Of a DNA stretch of 64,000 bases, positions 46,094-53,420 are shown piece by piece. How positions within the stretch are numbered: position 1 is the stretch's first letter; each line of letters opens with the position of its first letter. The translations under genes were made by a program, and so were the position numbers. This DNA comes from Marinirhabdus sp050859505 (lineage in GTDB: Bacteria; Bacteroidota; Bacteroidia; Flavobacteriales; Flavobacteriaceae). The stretch spans positions 2,294,001 to 2,358,000 of the forward strand of contig NZ_CP193934.1 in the NCBI RefSeq assembly GCF_050859505.1. The letters run 5' to 3'. The notes under the pieces are model-generated. The model was not told the DNA's origin. It did no database searches and saw only the letters and a list, made by a program, of their open reading frames with translations.

Positions 46094-46524
46094 AAAGTTT
46101 TATAAGAGAATTTAAGGATTTTGCTGTAAAAGGCAATATGATAGATATGGCGGTGGGGATCATTATTGGTACTGCCTTCAACAATGTGGTAAATACACTA
46201 GTGAAGAAAGTAGTCATGCCACCATTATCGTTGCTTACAGACGACGTAAATATTGCTGAACGCAGGTATGTTTTGCGTGAAGCTGTGGGTGACGTTTCCG
46301 AAGTTGCTATTGGGTATGGAGAGCTTATCGAGGTGCTAATAGATTTTCTGGTGATTGCGCTTACTATTTTTGTTGTAATTAAAGGGATTAACCGCTTTAA
46401 GAAAAAAGCAGAGGATCCTCAAAACAAAACGGTAGAAACCCCTAAAAATATTGAGTTGCTTTCTAATATTGAAGTACTGCTAAAGGAACAGAATGAATTC
46501 TTGAAGCGCAAGCGGGCCGACTAA
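46090..46524 (+). CDS. mscL: Large-conductance mechanosensitive channel
   Basis: 144 residues. The start codon is TTG at 46090, overlapping the GH3 stop (TTGA). The MscL signature is clear: FIREFKDFAVKGNMIDMAVG and IIIGTAFNNVVNTLVKKVVMP for the first helix and pore, and the second helix LIEVLIDFLVIALTIFVVI followed by the charged C-terminal bundle. It opens under high membrane tension. Co-transcription with the GH3 and par genes is likely. Confidence 0.95.
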   Translation: MKSFIREFKDFAVKGNMIDMAVGIIIGTAFNNVVNTLVKKVVMPPLSLLTDDVNIAERRYVLREAVGDVSEVAIGYGELIEVLIDFLVIALTIFVVIKGINRFKKKAEDPQNKTVETPKNIELLSNIEVLLKEQNEFLKRKRAD

Positions 46525-46663
46525 TTAAGTATCTAATTTCTCCGTGCGCTTTGCTGTTGTGTGGCTTCTTTTTCAGTGGTAATACGTAGGTTTTTTTAGT
46601 CTTTATGACAACCTATCAATTTTAAAACTTCAAAAGAAACTTCTCTTGAAAAATGTAGCAACC

Positions 46664-47017
46664 CTATTCTTCTTCAGCGCTTTCTGGCGTAAATCTGGAA
46701 ATTAATTTGGAAGGTACTTTATACGTTGCTGCATACTTTAAACCTTCTTGCCTGTGCTTAAACGTATTAAACGCTTTGAGATACCATCTTTTGTCAGACG
46801 CTTTTTTATTGTGGTCTAAATGCATCGTGGCTCCAAAAGAGGTGTTCTTAGCCCAGGTATTAATGGAATAAATACTTATCCCGAAAAAACCAGTGCGTTC
46901 AATAACGGTAGCAAAGTCTTCTTCCGAAAATTTATACTCTTCGGCTTTTTCTGCTTTCTTATTAAGATTGGTTAGATCTTTAAAGACTTCTTTCTGTAAA
47001 AATTCTAATTCTGTCAT
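46664..47017 (-). CDS. Conserved small cytosolic protein of unknown function
   Basis: 117 residues, no signal or membrane helix, helix-rich with many Lys and Glu, and one WAKNTSFGATMHLDH segment. No domain was recognised. It lies 48 bases after the methyltransferase-VF530 fusion gene on the same strand, so it may be in that operon. It reads as a genuine gene by length and codon use but its role is unknown. Confidence 0.6.
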   Translation of the reverse strand: MTELEFLQKEVFKDLTNLNKKAEKAEEYKFSEEDFATVIERTGFFGISIYSINTWAKNTSFGATMHLDHNKKASDKRWYLKAFNTFKHRQEGLKYAATYKVPSKLISRFTPESAEEE

Positions 47018-47065
47018 GTGGTAAAGGTCGGTATTGTTTTCTAATAGGAAACTATAGTTTCTCTA

Positions 47066-47890
47066 TCATTTTTTAAAAGTATAGAGATACAATTGTTCCA
47101 CTTTTTCTCGTGCCCACGGCGTACGTCTTAAAAACGTTAAGCTAGAGTTGATAGATGGATTGGTGACAAAGCTGTTAATGCGAACACGATCGCCTAATTC
47201 CTCCCAGCCATATGTATCCACTAGTTCATTAAGTATTGTTTTTAATGTAATTCCGTGCAACGGATTGTTTTGCTGTGTTTTGGGTGCTGATTTTTTCTGA
47301 AATATGCCAAAAAACTCATTTCCTTTTCTTGTGTCTATCGAATTGTGACAGGGTGCTAAAATAAGAATGTCAAAATGTGATTTAAAATAGTTTCGGTATT
47401 CTGTTTCTGTAGCACCATACGGACAATGTTCGCTGGCTTCCATTGTAGAATTCTCCATAAGCACTCCCACCAATTTTCCTTTAGGAACAAGGAGCGATGC
47501 CATCTTGGTTGTGTATTTAACACGAGTCATCTGGTCGGGTTCAAAAGAACAGAAGAAGGTTTGTTCCATAATGAGGTCATAGCTTCCTTTATGTTTGAAA
47601 AAATCCTGGTGATGAATCTGTTCCTTCGGAAACGTAGGGTTCCGCTCTTTAAAATTATTTAAAGGAAATTCAGATATGTCGAGAATATGCACATTGGGAA
47701 ACCCGTTTTTGTGCAGATATTCGGCTTCGTAGGAGTTGCCAGCGCCAGGAATTAAAATCTGAAGCTCCTTGTTCTCTAGTTGTTCAAAATAAGAAATAAG
47801 CGGACTGGAAGCTTCGCCAAGATCCCAGCCAATATCGTAGTCTTCGTACCGTTTTGTCCAATATTCCTGGTTGTTTTCTGTCATATTCAA
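47066..47890 (-). CDS. Fusion of a TPMT-family methyltransferase with a VF530 (DUF2132) domain
   Basis: 274 residues. Residues 1-200 are a class I SAM-dependent methyltransferase of the thiopurine/halide type: WTKRYEDYDIGWDLG opening, LIPGAGNSYEAEYLHKNG for the SAM site, MEQTFFCSFEPDQM and PYGATETEY. The remaining 65 or so residues are a VF530 (DUF2132) domain: NPLHGITLKTILNELVDTYG, GDRVRINSF and LRRTPWARE. VF530 has a double-stranded DNA/RNA-binding-like fold. Methyltransferases of this type often modify thiols, tellurium or halides, so the role of the fused nucleic-acid-like domain is not clear. Both halves are complete. Confidence 0.88.
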   Translation of the reverse strand: MNMTENNQEYWTKRYEDYDIGWDLGEASSPLISYFEQLENKELQILIPGAGNSYEAEYLHKNGFPNVHILDISEFPLNNFKERNPTFPKEQIHHQDFFKHKGSYDLIMEQTFFCSFEPDQMTRVKYTTKMASLLVPKGKLVGVLMENSTMEASEHCPYGATETEYRNYFKSHFDILILAPCHNSIDTRKGNEFFGIFQKKSAPKTQQNNPLHGITLKTILNELVDTYGWEELGDRVRINSFVTNPSINSSLTFLRRTPWAREKVEQLYLYTFKK

Positions 47891-47984
47891 GTCCCGCGCA
47901 GACGGGTGTATTTTTAATATTTTCCTCGTATTTTAAGTCTCGACTAAATCGCTCAAAAATTCACGAAGGATTTAACTATAATTT

Positions 47985-48014
47985 TTCAAGTTCAAGTTCA
48001 AGTTCAAGTTCAAG
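47985..48014. repeat. Five tandem copies of TTCAAG at the trmL stop codon
   Basis: Units run exactly 47985-47990, 47991-47996, 47997-48002, 48003-48008 and 48009-48014. The TGA stop of trmL (minus strand, 48010-48012) lies in the last copy. The array is also upstream of the methyltransferase gene. Confidence 0.9.
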
Positions 48015-48462
48015 GTCGATTTCGAAGTCCTTCATAAACCACGACGCTCACAGCATTTGCTAGGTTTATGCTTCTTATATGTTCGCTATGTATAGGGATT
48101 TTATATATTTCGTTTGAGTGTTTTTCTAAAATTTCAGCAGATAGTCCTTTTGATTCTTTTCCGAAGATAAAGAACATATCGTCTTCAAATGGAATATCCC
48201 AAAAGGTTTTAGTACCGTGACTCGATAAAAAAGCCATCTTTTTATGCTGGTGTTGCGCGAAAAATTCTTCAGCAGATTCATAAATAGTAAGGGGTACATG
48301 TTTCCAGTAATCCAATCCGGCACGTTTTACACGTGTGTCATTCAATTCAAACCCAAAAGGCTTTACCAAATGCAAATGACACCCGGAAGCCAAGCTTAAA
48401 CGCCCAATGTTACCTGTGTTATTAGGTATTTCAGGTTCCATTAAAACAATGTTATAAGCCAT
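48010..48462 (-). CDS. trmL: tRNA (cytidine/uridine-2'-O-)-methyltransferase TrmL
   Basis: 150 residues with the SPOUT fold of TrmL, which methylates the 2'-O of nucleotide 34 in tRNA-Leu. Motifs seen: EPEIPNNTGNIGRL, LVKPFGFEL, RAGLDYWK, FGKESKGL and the C-terminal knot region IRSINLANAVSVVVYE. Its length is normal although the stop lies in a tandem repeat. It starts one base inside the terC stop (TAATG overlap). Confidence 0.95.
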   Translation of the reverse strand: MAYNIVLMEPEIPNNTGNIGRLSLASGCHLHLVKPFGFELNDTRVKRAGLDYWKHVPLTIYESAEEFFAQHQHKKMAFLSSHGTKTFWDIPFEDDMFFIFGKESKGLSAEILEKHSNEIYKIPIHSEHIRSINLANAVSVVVYEGLRNRP

Positions 48463-49322
48463 TATTTGTGTAGTTCTTTAGCCTTTTCTTGTTGTAATTC
48501 TTCGTCAATTTTGTCTGGATGCGTTGTAACAATCTCACTTGTTGTTTTTCTATAACGCATATTGAGAAATTCAATAAACAGAGAAAAAGCTATCGTGAAG
48601 TATAAATATCCTTTTGGAATAGTGCCTACTTCACCGCCAAATATTACAAGATGTGATAGGTGTGCACCTTCTGCTATTAACATAAAACCAATTAAAATTA
48701 AAAACGAAAGTCCCAAAAGTTGTACGGTTGGATGTTTGGTTACAAATTTACCAACGGGATTGGCAAAAACCATCATAATAATAACCGAAACGACCACGGC
48801 AATAACCATTATAATTAATGCATCGGTAGGATTGTCGCTTATTCCATTGGTCATACCCACAGCCGTTAAAATAGAGTCGAATGAAAAGACAATATTTATG
48901 AGCGCAATTTGCACAACCGCTTTGGTGAGTGTAGTTTTCCTGCCTTTTGCCACTGCACGTTCGTCGTGACCTTTGTCCTCCACTTTTTCGTGTATCTCGC
49001 TCGTACTTTTATAAAGTAGAAACAAACCACCTGCGATAAGAATAAGGCCTTGGCCGCTAATACCTGCAGTGATCCAGGAGGTGTTTATGTGCCAGAAGGG
49101 AGCCTCCATAGCCACCAGCCAGGAAATACCAAATAATAATATAATACGTATGAGCATCGCCATAAAAAGGCCAATATTGGTTGCTTTTTTCTGGTGCTCT
49201 TTTGGAAGTTTACTGGAAGCAAGAGAAATAAATATAATATTATCTATTCCCAGAACAATTTCAAGGAAGGTTAGTGTTAGCAACGCTACGAGCGCATCTG
49301 GCGAAGTAAGAATTTCAAACAT
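48462..49322 (-). CDS. TerC family membrane protein
   Basis: 286 residues with about seven membrane helices. The family signs are the acidic helix TLTFLEIVLGIDNIIFI near the N-terminus and its repeat IALINIVFSFDSILTAVGMT in the middle, both with the conserved Asp of metal-binding. TerC-type proteins are linked to tellurite resistance and to metal loading of exoenzymes. A charged loop (about 108-130) separates the halves. It is co-transcribed with trmL. Confidence 0.92.
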   Translation of the reverse strand: MFEILTSPDALVALLTLTFLEIVLGIDNIIFISLASSKLPKEHQKKATNIGLFMAMLIRIILLFGISWLVAMEAPFWHINTSWITAGISGQGLILIAGGLFLLYKSTSEIHEKVEDKGHDERAVAKGRKTTLTKAVVQIALINIVFSFDSILTAVGMTNGISDNPTDALIIMVIAVVVSVIIMMVFANPVGKFVTKHPTVQLLGLSFLILIGFMLIAEGAHLSHLVIFGGEVGTIPKGYLYFTIAFSLFIEFLNMRYRKTTSEIVTTHPDKIDEELQQEKAKELHK

Positions 49323-49496
49323 TTGTTATAATTAAGTGCGACTAATTTAAATTTTTAAACAGGTTTAAAGATAAAAACTTAATTAGGACTGAAATATAAT
49401 TTTGGTCTCAAATAGGTAATTAAATTTTATAACATCAAAAAAGTTTACATATAGCACTATAAAATAGATATGTTGAGGTCATAGGTTGAATGCAAA

Positions 49497-49526
49497 AAGC
49501 CCGAAGGTGCTGGCACCGTCGAGCTT
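49497..49526 (-). terminator. Terminator of the Gly-Asp repeat lipoprotein gene
   Basis: AAGC (49497-49500) with CCGA, then GGTGC and GCACC, then GCTT form a hairpin with a two-base loop. A T tract follows on the minus strand. It lies about 35 bases past the stop codon. Confidence 0.75.
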
Positions 49527-49560
49527 ACTTATTTTAGTTAGTTTTTATTTTATTATAAAT

Positions 49561-50370
49561 TTACTCTTGATAACACTCTACAAAATAGTATATGGAATCT
49601 ACATCTTCATTAGCTTCTAATGATAAAGTCACACCACCCTGACTGTTAAATTGTTGGGGAGTCATTCTTACGGTTTCCCATCCCGTCACCACATCGATAA
49701 CTTCATAAAAATCAAAATCTTCATCAATACCACCGTTTATAGGTTCAAAAATTGCTGTGTACCTAAAACGTCCTCCTCCTAAATCATCTTTACACCATCT
49801 TCTTCGTACTCCGGGTAAGGCAGATCCTCCACTGGATTGCGCAGATAAACACGCATTTGTTTCTAATACCCAATCAAAGCAATTAGTACCTCCATCACCG
49901 TCGCCATCGCCGTCGCCATCACCATCACCATCACCATTTCCGTCACCATCACCATCGCCTCCATCTCCACTAGGATCTTCGGGGCCACCAACTTGTGCAA
50001 TGGCATCACCAATGGTCCAGGATACCATATCACCATCTTGTACGTTTGTTACAGCTACAGTGGGGCTTCCTTTGCCTGAAGTAGTAATCTGTACATCTAC
50101 AGAAGAGCTTTCAGATTCGTATGTAATAGGAATTCTTCGGGTTTCACCCACTTCAATATTACTAACTTGGTCAAAGTCAATATCGAGTTCTGCACCGTTT
50201 ACTTCTATAGTAGCCGTTACAAATAAGGACTCTACAATATCATAATCACTATGTGTAATATTTAATACAAATGAAATTACTTCTTTCTCTTTATCACAAG
50301 AAATTTGTGTGAGACCGAGCACTACTAAAAAAAGAGCCATTACAGCTTTGGATAAAATTTTGTTTGACAT
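49561..50370 (-). CDS. Lipoprotein with a Gly-Asp repeat linker
   Basis: 269 residues. A lipoprotein signal (VVLGLTQISC, Cys about 25) is followed by an Ig-like domain (about 30-130; VISFVLNITHSDYDIVESLF, DGDMVSWTIGDA). A linker made almost wholly of Gly-Asp pairs (about 137-165) then leads to a C-terminal domain with four Cys (CFDWVLETNACL, RRRWCKDDLG, YYFVECYQE). Asp-rich linkers are often calcium-bound and stiff. No family was recognised. It probably sits on the cell surface. The linker is coded by a hexanucleotide repeat, so its length may vary between strains. Confidence 0.72.
   Translation of the reverse strand: MSNKILSKAVMALFLVVLGLTQISCDKEKEVISFVLNITHSDYDIVESLFVTATIEVNGAELDIDFDQVSNIEVGETRRIPITYESESSSVDVQITTSGKGSPTVAVTNVQDGDMVSWTIGDAIAQVGGPEDPSGDGGDGDGDGNGDGDGDGDGDGDGDGGTNCFDWVLETNACLSAQSSGGSALPGVRRRWCKDDLGGGRFRYTAIFEPINGGIDEDFDFYEVIDVVTGWETVRMTPQQFNSQGGVTLSLEANEDVDSIYYFVECYQE
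49892..49957. repeat. Hexanucleotide tandem repeat coding Gly-Asp
   Basis: Eleven consecutive six-base units, mostly CCATCA or CCGTCG variants (GGTGAT on the coding strand), lie inside the lipoprotein gene. Copies differ at the third base, so it is not freshly expanded. Confidence 0.9.
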
Positions 50371-50459
50371 AATAGGATTGAGTTTAAGACTCCAAAATTA
50401 CTATGTGCTGTTTTATGTCGCAATACCCATTAGAGGGTATATTTTAGAATAAGGCTGGT

Positions 50460-50846
50460 TTATGGTTTCGATTCCTCACGAACTTTTACAGCCGTCCCAC
50501 GCTCTTTCCTAGTTTCTCCCACAATGTTGTACTCAAAAGTATAGGTATCGCCTTCTGTAGCTAAAATTTTCATGTGGATGGCTCTTTTCTCGGCCTGGTT
50601 CTTTGGATTCTTTTTGGTCACCACATATTCACAGGCGTTAATCCAGCGAATATAGGAGGTATCTGCGTTTCCTCTAAAGTAGTCAACTTCAATAGAATCG
50701 TTGCGTACAAAGGTAGTTTTGGTAAGTTCGGTGCCTACAAGTGCTTCAAATTCAAACGTTCCCGTCTTAAATTTGTCACAGTTTCTTTCTGTGTGGTAAC
50801 AACTTGTGAGGGTGGTAAGGATTACTATAAAGAGAAAAAATCGCAT
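50460..50846 (-). CDS. Small lipoprotein of unknown function
   Basis: 128 residues from the ATG at 50846, which starts a lipoprotein signal (FIVILTTLTSC, Cys about 16). The longer reading from 50885 adds a leader with no purpose. The mature part is rich in beta strands (GTFEFEALVGTE, RNDSIEVDYFRG, YTFEYNIVGETR) with two Cys. No domain was recognised. It lies 42 bases after the XRE regulator gene on the same strand and may be co-transcribed with it. Confidence 0.7.
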   Translation of the reverse strand: MRFFLFIVILTTLTSCYHTERNCDKFKTGTFEFEALVGTELTKTTFVRNDSIEVDYFRGNADTSYIRWINACEYVVTKKNPKNQAEKRAIHMKILATEGDTYTFEYNIVGETRKERGTAVKVREESKP

Positions 50847-50888
50847 AGGCAGCTTTAAAACGCGAATTTCTGAAATTTTACGCACACA

Positions 50889-51341
50889 TTATGGTAAGTA
50901 TTCCTTAAAACTTCCATCAGCATAAAAAATAACGATGCGGTCGATAGCATTTGACGTTGAATTTGAAACCGAATCTGAACCTACTTGTTTCTCTATTTCT
51001 GAAACTGTAGAATTATTTTCTGAAGTTTTCTGAGTTGTTTTTTCAGCTGAAGGAATAGTGTTAGGGGTTTGAAAATTGGTTGTGGAAGAAGGTGCTTTTT
51101 TTTCTGATTCAACGGTGGAAGGGAAGGTGCCTTTTCCATTTAAGAGCCAATACAAATTCACTTCTTCAAACGTGTGCACTACCTTCATAACAAACTCTAA
51201 GCTGGGCTTATTTCTACCCGAAATTAAGTGCGAAATGGTAGACCGGTTGAACTCTATTTTTTCGGAAAAAGCAGTAGCAGATAACCCGTAATAATCGAGT
51301 ATTTTTTCTAGTCTTTTTGAAAAATCTGCACTGTTTACCAT
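50889..51341 (-). CDS. XRE family helix-turn-helix regulator
   Basis: 150 residues. Residues 4-65 form a Cro/C1-type HTH (FSKRLEKILDYYGLSATAFSE, NRSTISHLISGRNKPSLE). A Ser/Thr-rich linker follows, and a conserved end IDRIVIFYADGSFKEYLP, seen in similar flavobacterial regulators. The end may sense a ligand or bind a partner. It is divergent from the M14 peptidase gene, and palindromes of one type lie in front of both, so it probably controls itself and the peptidase. Confidence 0.88.
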   Translation of the reverse strand: MVNSADFSKRLEKILDYYGLSATAFSEKIEFNRSTISHLISGRNKPSLEFVMKVVHTFEEVNLYWLLNGKGTFPSTVESEKKAPSSTTNFQTPNTIPSAEKTTQKTSENNSTVSEIEKQVGSDSVSNSTSNAIDRIVIFYADGSFKEYLP

Positions 51342-51368
51342 TGTAACGTTGAATGTCGTTTTAAAAAC

Positions 51369-51383
51369 GTTTACAAAAGTAAC
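51369..51383. promoter_or_regulatory. Operator-like palindrome and -7 box before the XRE gene
   Basis: GTTTACAAAAGTAAC reads on the minus strand as GTTACTTTTGTAAAC. It contains TACTTTTG, a match to the -7 consensus TAnnTTTG, about 33 bases before the regulator start. The arms resemble the two palindromes at 51571-51611. Confidence 0.55.
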
Positions 51384-51570
51384 ATATTGTTAATGTACCT
51401 GCAAATCTTATTGCAAATAACTTAATTTTATATAAATGATAACTTTATATAATTTATAATAAAGAACTGAAAATAAGCTTACTAATATATAATCATAATA
51501 ATGAAGTTAATTTTACGTGTCCACAGGCCGTATTTGTTTACTTAACCTAACATAATAAGCATATTTTTCT

Positions 51571-51611
51571 GTTTACATTTGTAAACTTAACAAGTGTTAC
51601 CTTTGTAACAC
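51571..51611 (+). promoter_or_regulatory. Two perfect operator palindromes with embedded promoter boxes, before the M14 gene
   Basis: The first is GTTTACA-TT-TGTAAAC (51571-51586), the second GTGTTAC-CTTT-GTAACAC (51594-51611). Each contains a -7-like box: TACATTTG (51574-51581) and TACCTTTG (51598-51605). The second ends 13 bases before the M14 start. A repressor bound here would block RNA polymerase directly. Confidence 0.65.
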
Positions 51612-51624
51612 CGCAAGAAATGCT

Positions 51625-52779
51625 ATGAATATATTAGAAGCCTACGCCACTTTTTTTGAAGCTAAAATTGAAGGGAGATATGTCACTTTAGAACATCTTT
51701 CTCCCCTCTTAAAAGTCTATAAAAATATGTTTCAAATTTCAGAAATTGGAACGTCTGAATTGGGACAAAAAATCCCAATGCTCAAAATGGGTCAGGGTGA
51801 AAAAACAGTTTTGGGATGGTCTCAAATGCATGGAAATGAAGCGACCACAACCAAGGCAATTTTCGATTTTTTAAAACTGATTGCTGAGCAGAAAATCTAT
51901 AAAAAGGAGATTTCAGAATTTTTGAAAACGTATACTTTTTACATTATTCCCATTTTAAATCCAGACGGAGCTGCAAAATATACGCGTGAAAATGCCAACG
52001 GAATTGATCTGAATAGAGATGCCCAGGACCAGACGCAATCTGAAAGTAGGGTATTGGCCAAAGTTTTCCGAGACCTACAACCAGATTTGTGCCTCAACCT
52101 GCACGATCAACGCACGATCTATGGTTTTAAAAACGGGAAACCAGCTACTGTTTCGTTCTTATCTCCAGCAGCCGATACAAAACGAAGCCTTACGCCCTCC
52201 CGAAAAATCGCGATACAGCATATTGAAACCATGGTTGGGGTGTTGCAAGGCTTGATACCAGGACAGATAGGACGTTACGACGATGCTTTTAATGCCAATT
52301 GTGTAGGGGATTCCTTCCAAATGGCTGGCGTGCCCACGATTTTGTTTGAAGCAGGACATTTCCCAGACGATTACCAACGGGAAGAGACTAGAAAATATAT
52401 TTGTAGTGCGCTTATAACTTTGTTTGGTATCGTAAAACCTTCAGCAACTACCTCCATTTTGTACGCTAAGATTTCAGAAAACAAAAAGAATTTTAAGGAT
52501 CTACTTATTAGAAATGTAAGCATACCGGGTATTTTCAGGCTTAAGACCGTAGCATTTCAATATATTGAGGTATTGGAGGGTAGCCACATTGTGTTTCAAT
52601 TGCATGTAGATGAAATAGGAGACCTTACTTCGTGCTTTGGTCATCAAGAACTAGATGTTTCAGGTGCTGAAATTTTGGTGAATTCGCAACAAAATTATCA
52701 AGTTGGCGAGAAAGTTTTAAAAATTGTCAGTAAAAAAGATGATTCTCTGTTATTTATTAAGGAAGATAAGTTTCTTTAA
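51625..52779 (+). CDS. M14 family zinc carboxypeptidase-like protein
   Basis: 384 residues, no signal peptide. The zinc site is His69 and Glu72 (QMHGNE) with His160 (LNLHDQR). Arg131 in IDLNRDA binds the substrate carboxylate and Glu242 in LFEAGHF is the general base. The C-terminal 110 residues are a beta-rich extension (YIEVLEGSHIVFQLHVDEIG) of unknown use. It may trim C-terminal amino acids from peptides in the cytoplasm. Its expression is probably set by the divergent XRE regulator. Confidence 0.88.
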   Translation: MNILEAYATFFEAKIEGRYVTLEHLSPLLKVYKNMFQISEIGTSELGQKIPMLKMGQGEKTVLGWSQMHGNEATTTKAIFDFLKLIAEQKIYKKEISEFLKTYTFYIIPILNPDGAAKYTRENANGIDLNRDAQDQTQSESRVLAKVFRDLQPDLCLNLHDQRTIYGFKNGKPATVSFLSPAADTKRSLTPSRKIAIQHIETMVGVLQGLIPGQIGRYDDAFNANCVGDSFQMAGVPTILFEAGHFPDDYQREETRKYICSALITLFGIVKPSATTSILYAKISENKKNFKDLLIRNVSIPGIFRLKTVAFQYIEVLEGSHIVFQLHVDEIGDLTSCFGHQELDVSGAEILVNSQQNYQVGEKVLKIVSKKDDSLLFIKEDKFL

Positions 52780-52794
52780 CCACAGAAAAAATTC

Positions 52795-52802
52795 TATTTT
52801 TG
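52795..52802 (+). promoter_or_regulatory. Candidate -7 box of the Lrp-type regulator gene
   Basis: TATTTTTG matches TAnnTTTG and lies 22 bases before the start codon. The -33 element is not clear. Confidence 0.45.
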
Positions 52803-52824
52803 CAATCTGGTAAACCCTGGAAAA

Positions 52825-53304
52825 ATGGCTAAATTTAAACTTGACGATACAGATCACAGCATTTTAGATATGCTTATTGAGAACACGCGAACTCCCTTTA
52901 CAGATATTGCGAAAAAATTAAAAATTTCAGCAGGTACGGTACACGTTCGTGTAAAGAAGATGGAAGAGGCAGGAATTATAACCGGTTCATCCTTGCGAAT
53001 AGACTATAGAAAGCTAGGCTACTCTTTTATTGCTTATGTGGGTGTTTTTCTTCATAAAACCTCTCAGACACAATTTGTGTTAGAACGCATAAATGAAATA
53101 CCCTATGTTACCGTAGCCCACGTGACTACAGGAAAATTCAATATTTTCTGTAAAATAAGAGCAAAAGACACTACGCAGGCAAAAGACATTATCTACCAAA
53201 TAGACGATATTGAAGGTGTAACAAGAACGGAAACTATGATCTCCCTGGAAGAGAGTATTAACGATAAGAAACGCTTAATGCATTCTATTTTTAAAGATAT
53301 TTAG
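52825..53304 (+). CDS. Lrp/AsnC family transcription regulator
   Basis: 159 residues. The N-terminal winged helix (DDTDHSILDMLIENTRTPFT, KKLKISAGTVHVRVKKME) is followed by a linker and the C-terminal RAM ligand-binding domain (AYVGVFLHK, VTVAHVTTGKFNIF, DIEGVTRTETMISL). It probably binds an amino acid. A terminator shared with the convergent TonB receptor gene follows. Its targets are unknown. Confidence 0.93.
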   Translation: MAKFKLDDTDHSILDMLIENTRTPFTDIAKKLKISAGTVHVRVKKMEEAGIITGSSLRIDYRKLGYSFIAYVGVFLHKTSQTQFVLERINEIPYVTVAHVTTGKFNIFCKIRAKDTTQAKDIIYQIDDIEGVTRTETMISLEESINDKKRLMHSIFKDI

Positions 53305-53370
53305 GAAGCATACAGAACACTCATTTTGTTTGCTGAAAGAAGAAAGATTTCTTTTAACTTGTAAAAATAT

Positions 53371-53407
53371 AAAAGCCGAAAACTATTTTAGTTTTCGGCT
53401 TTTTTTG
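53371..53407. terminator. Bidirectional terminator between lrp-like and TonB receptor genes
   Basis: AAAAGCCGAAAACT (53371-53384) pairs perfectly with AGTTTTCGGCTTTT (53390-53403), loop of five, with T residues on the right and A/T residues on the left. Confidence 0.9.
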
Positions 53408-53420
53408 TGGGTTGTGGTTT

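Noticed and set aside
47985..48014. CRISPR-like array
   Set aside because: The repeats are only six bases with no spacers, so it is a simple sequence repeat.
49757..50245. Open frame with Pro-Ser repeats on the plus strand
   Set aside because: It is the antisense shadow of the Gly-Asp repeat in the lipoprotein gene.
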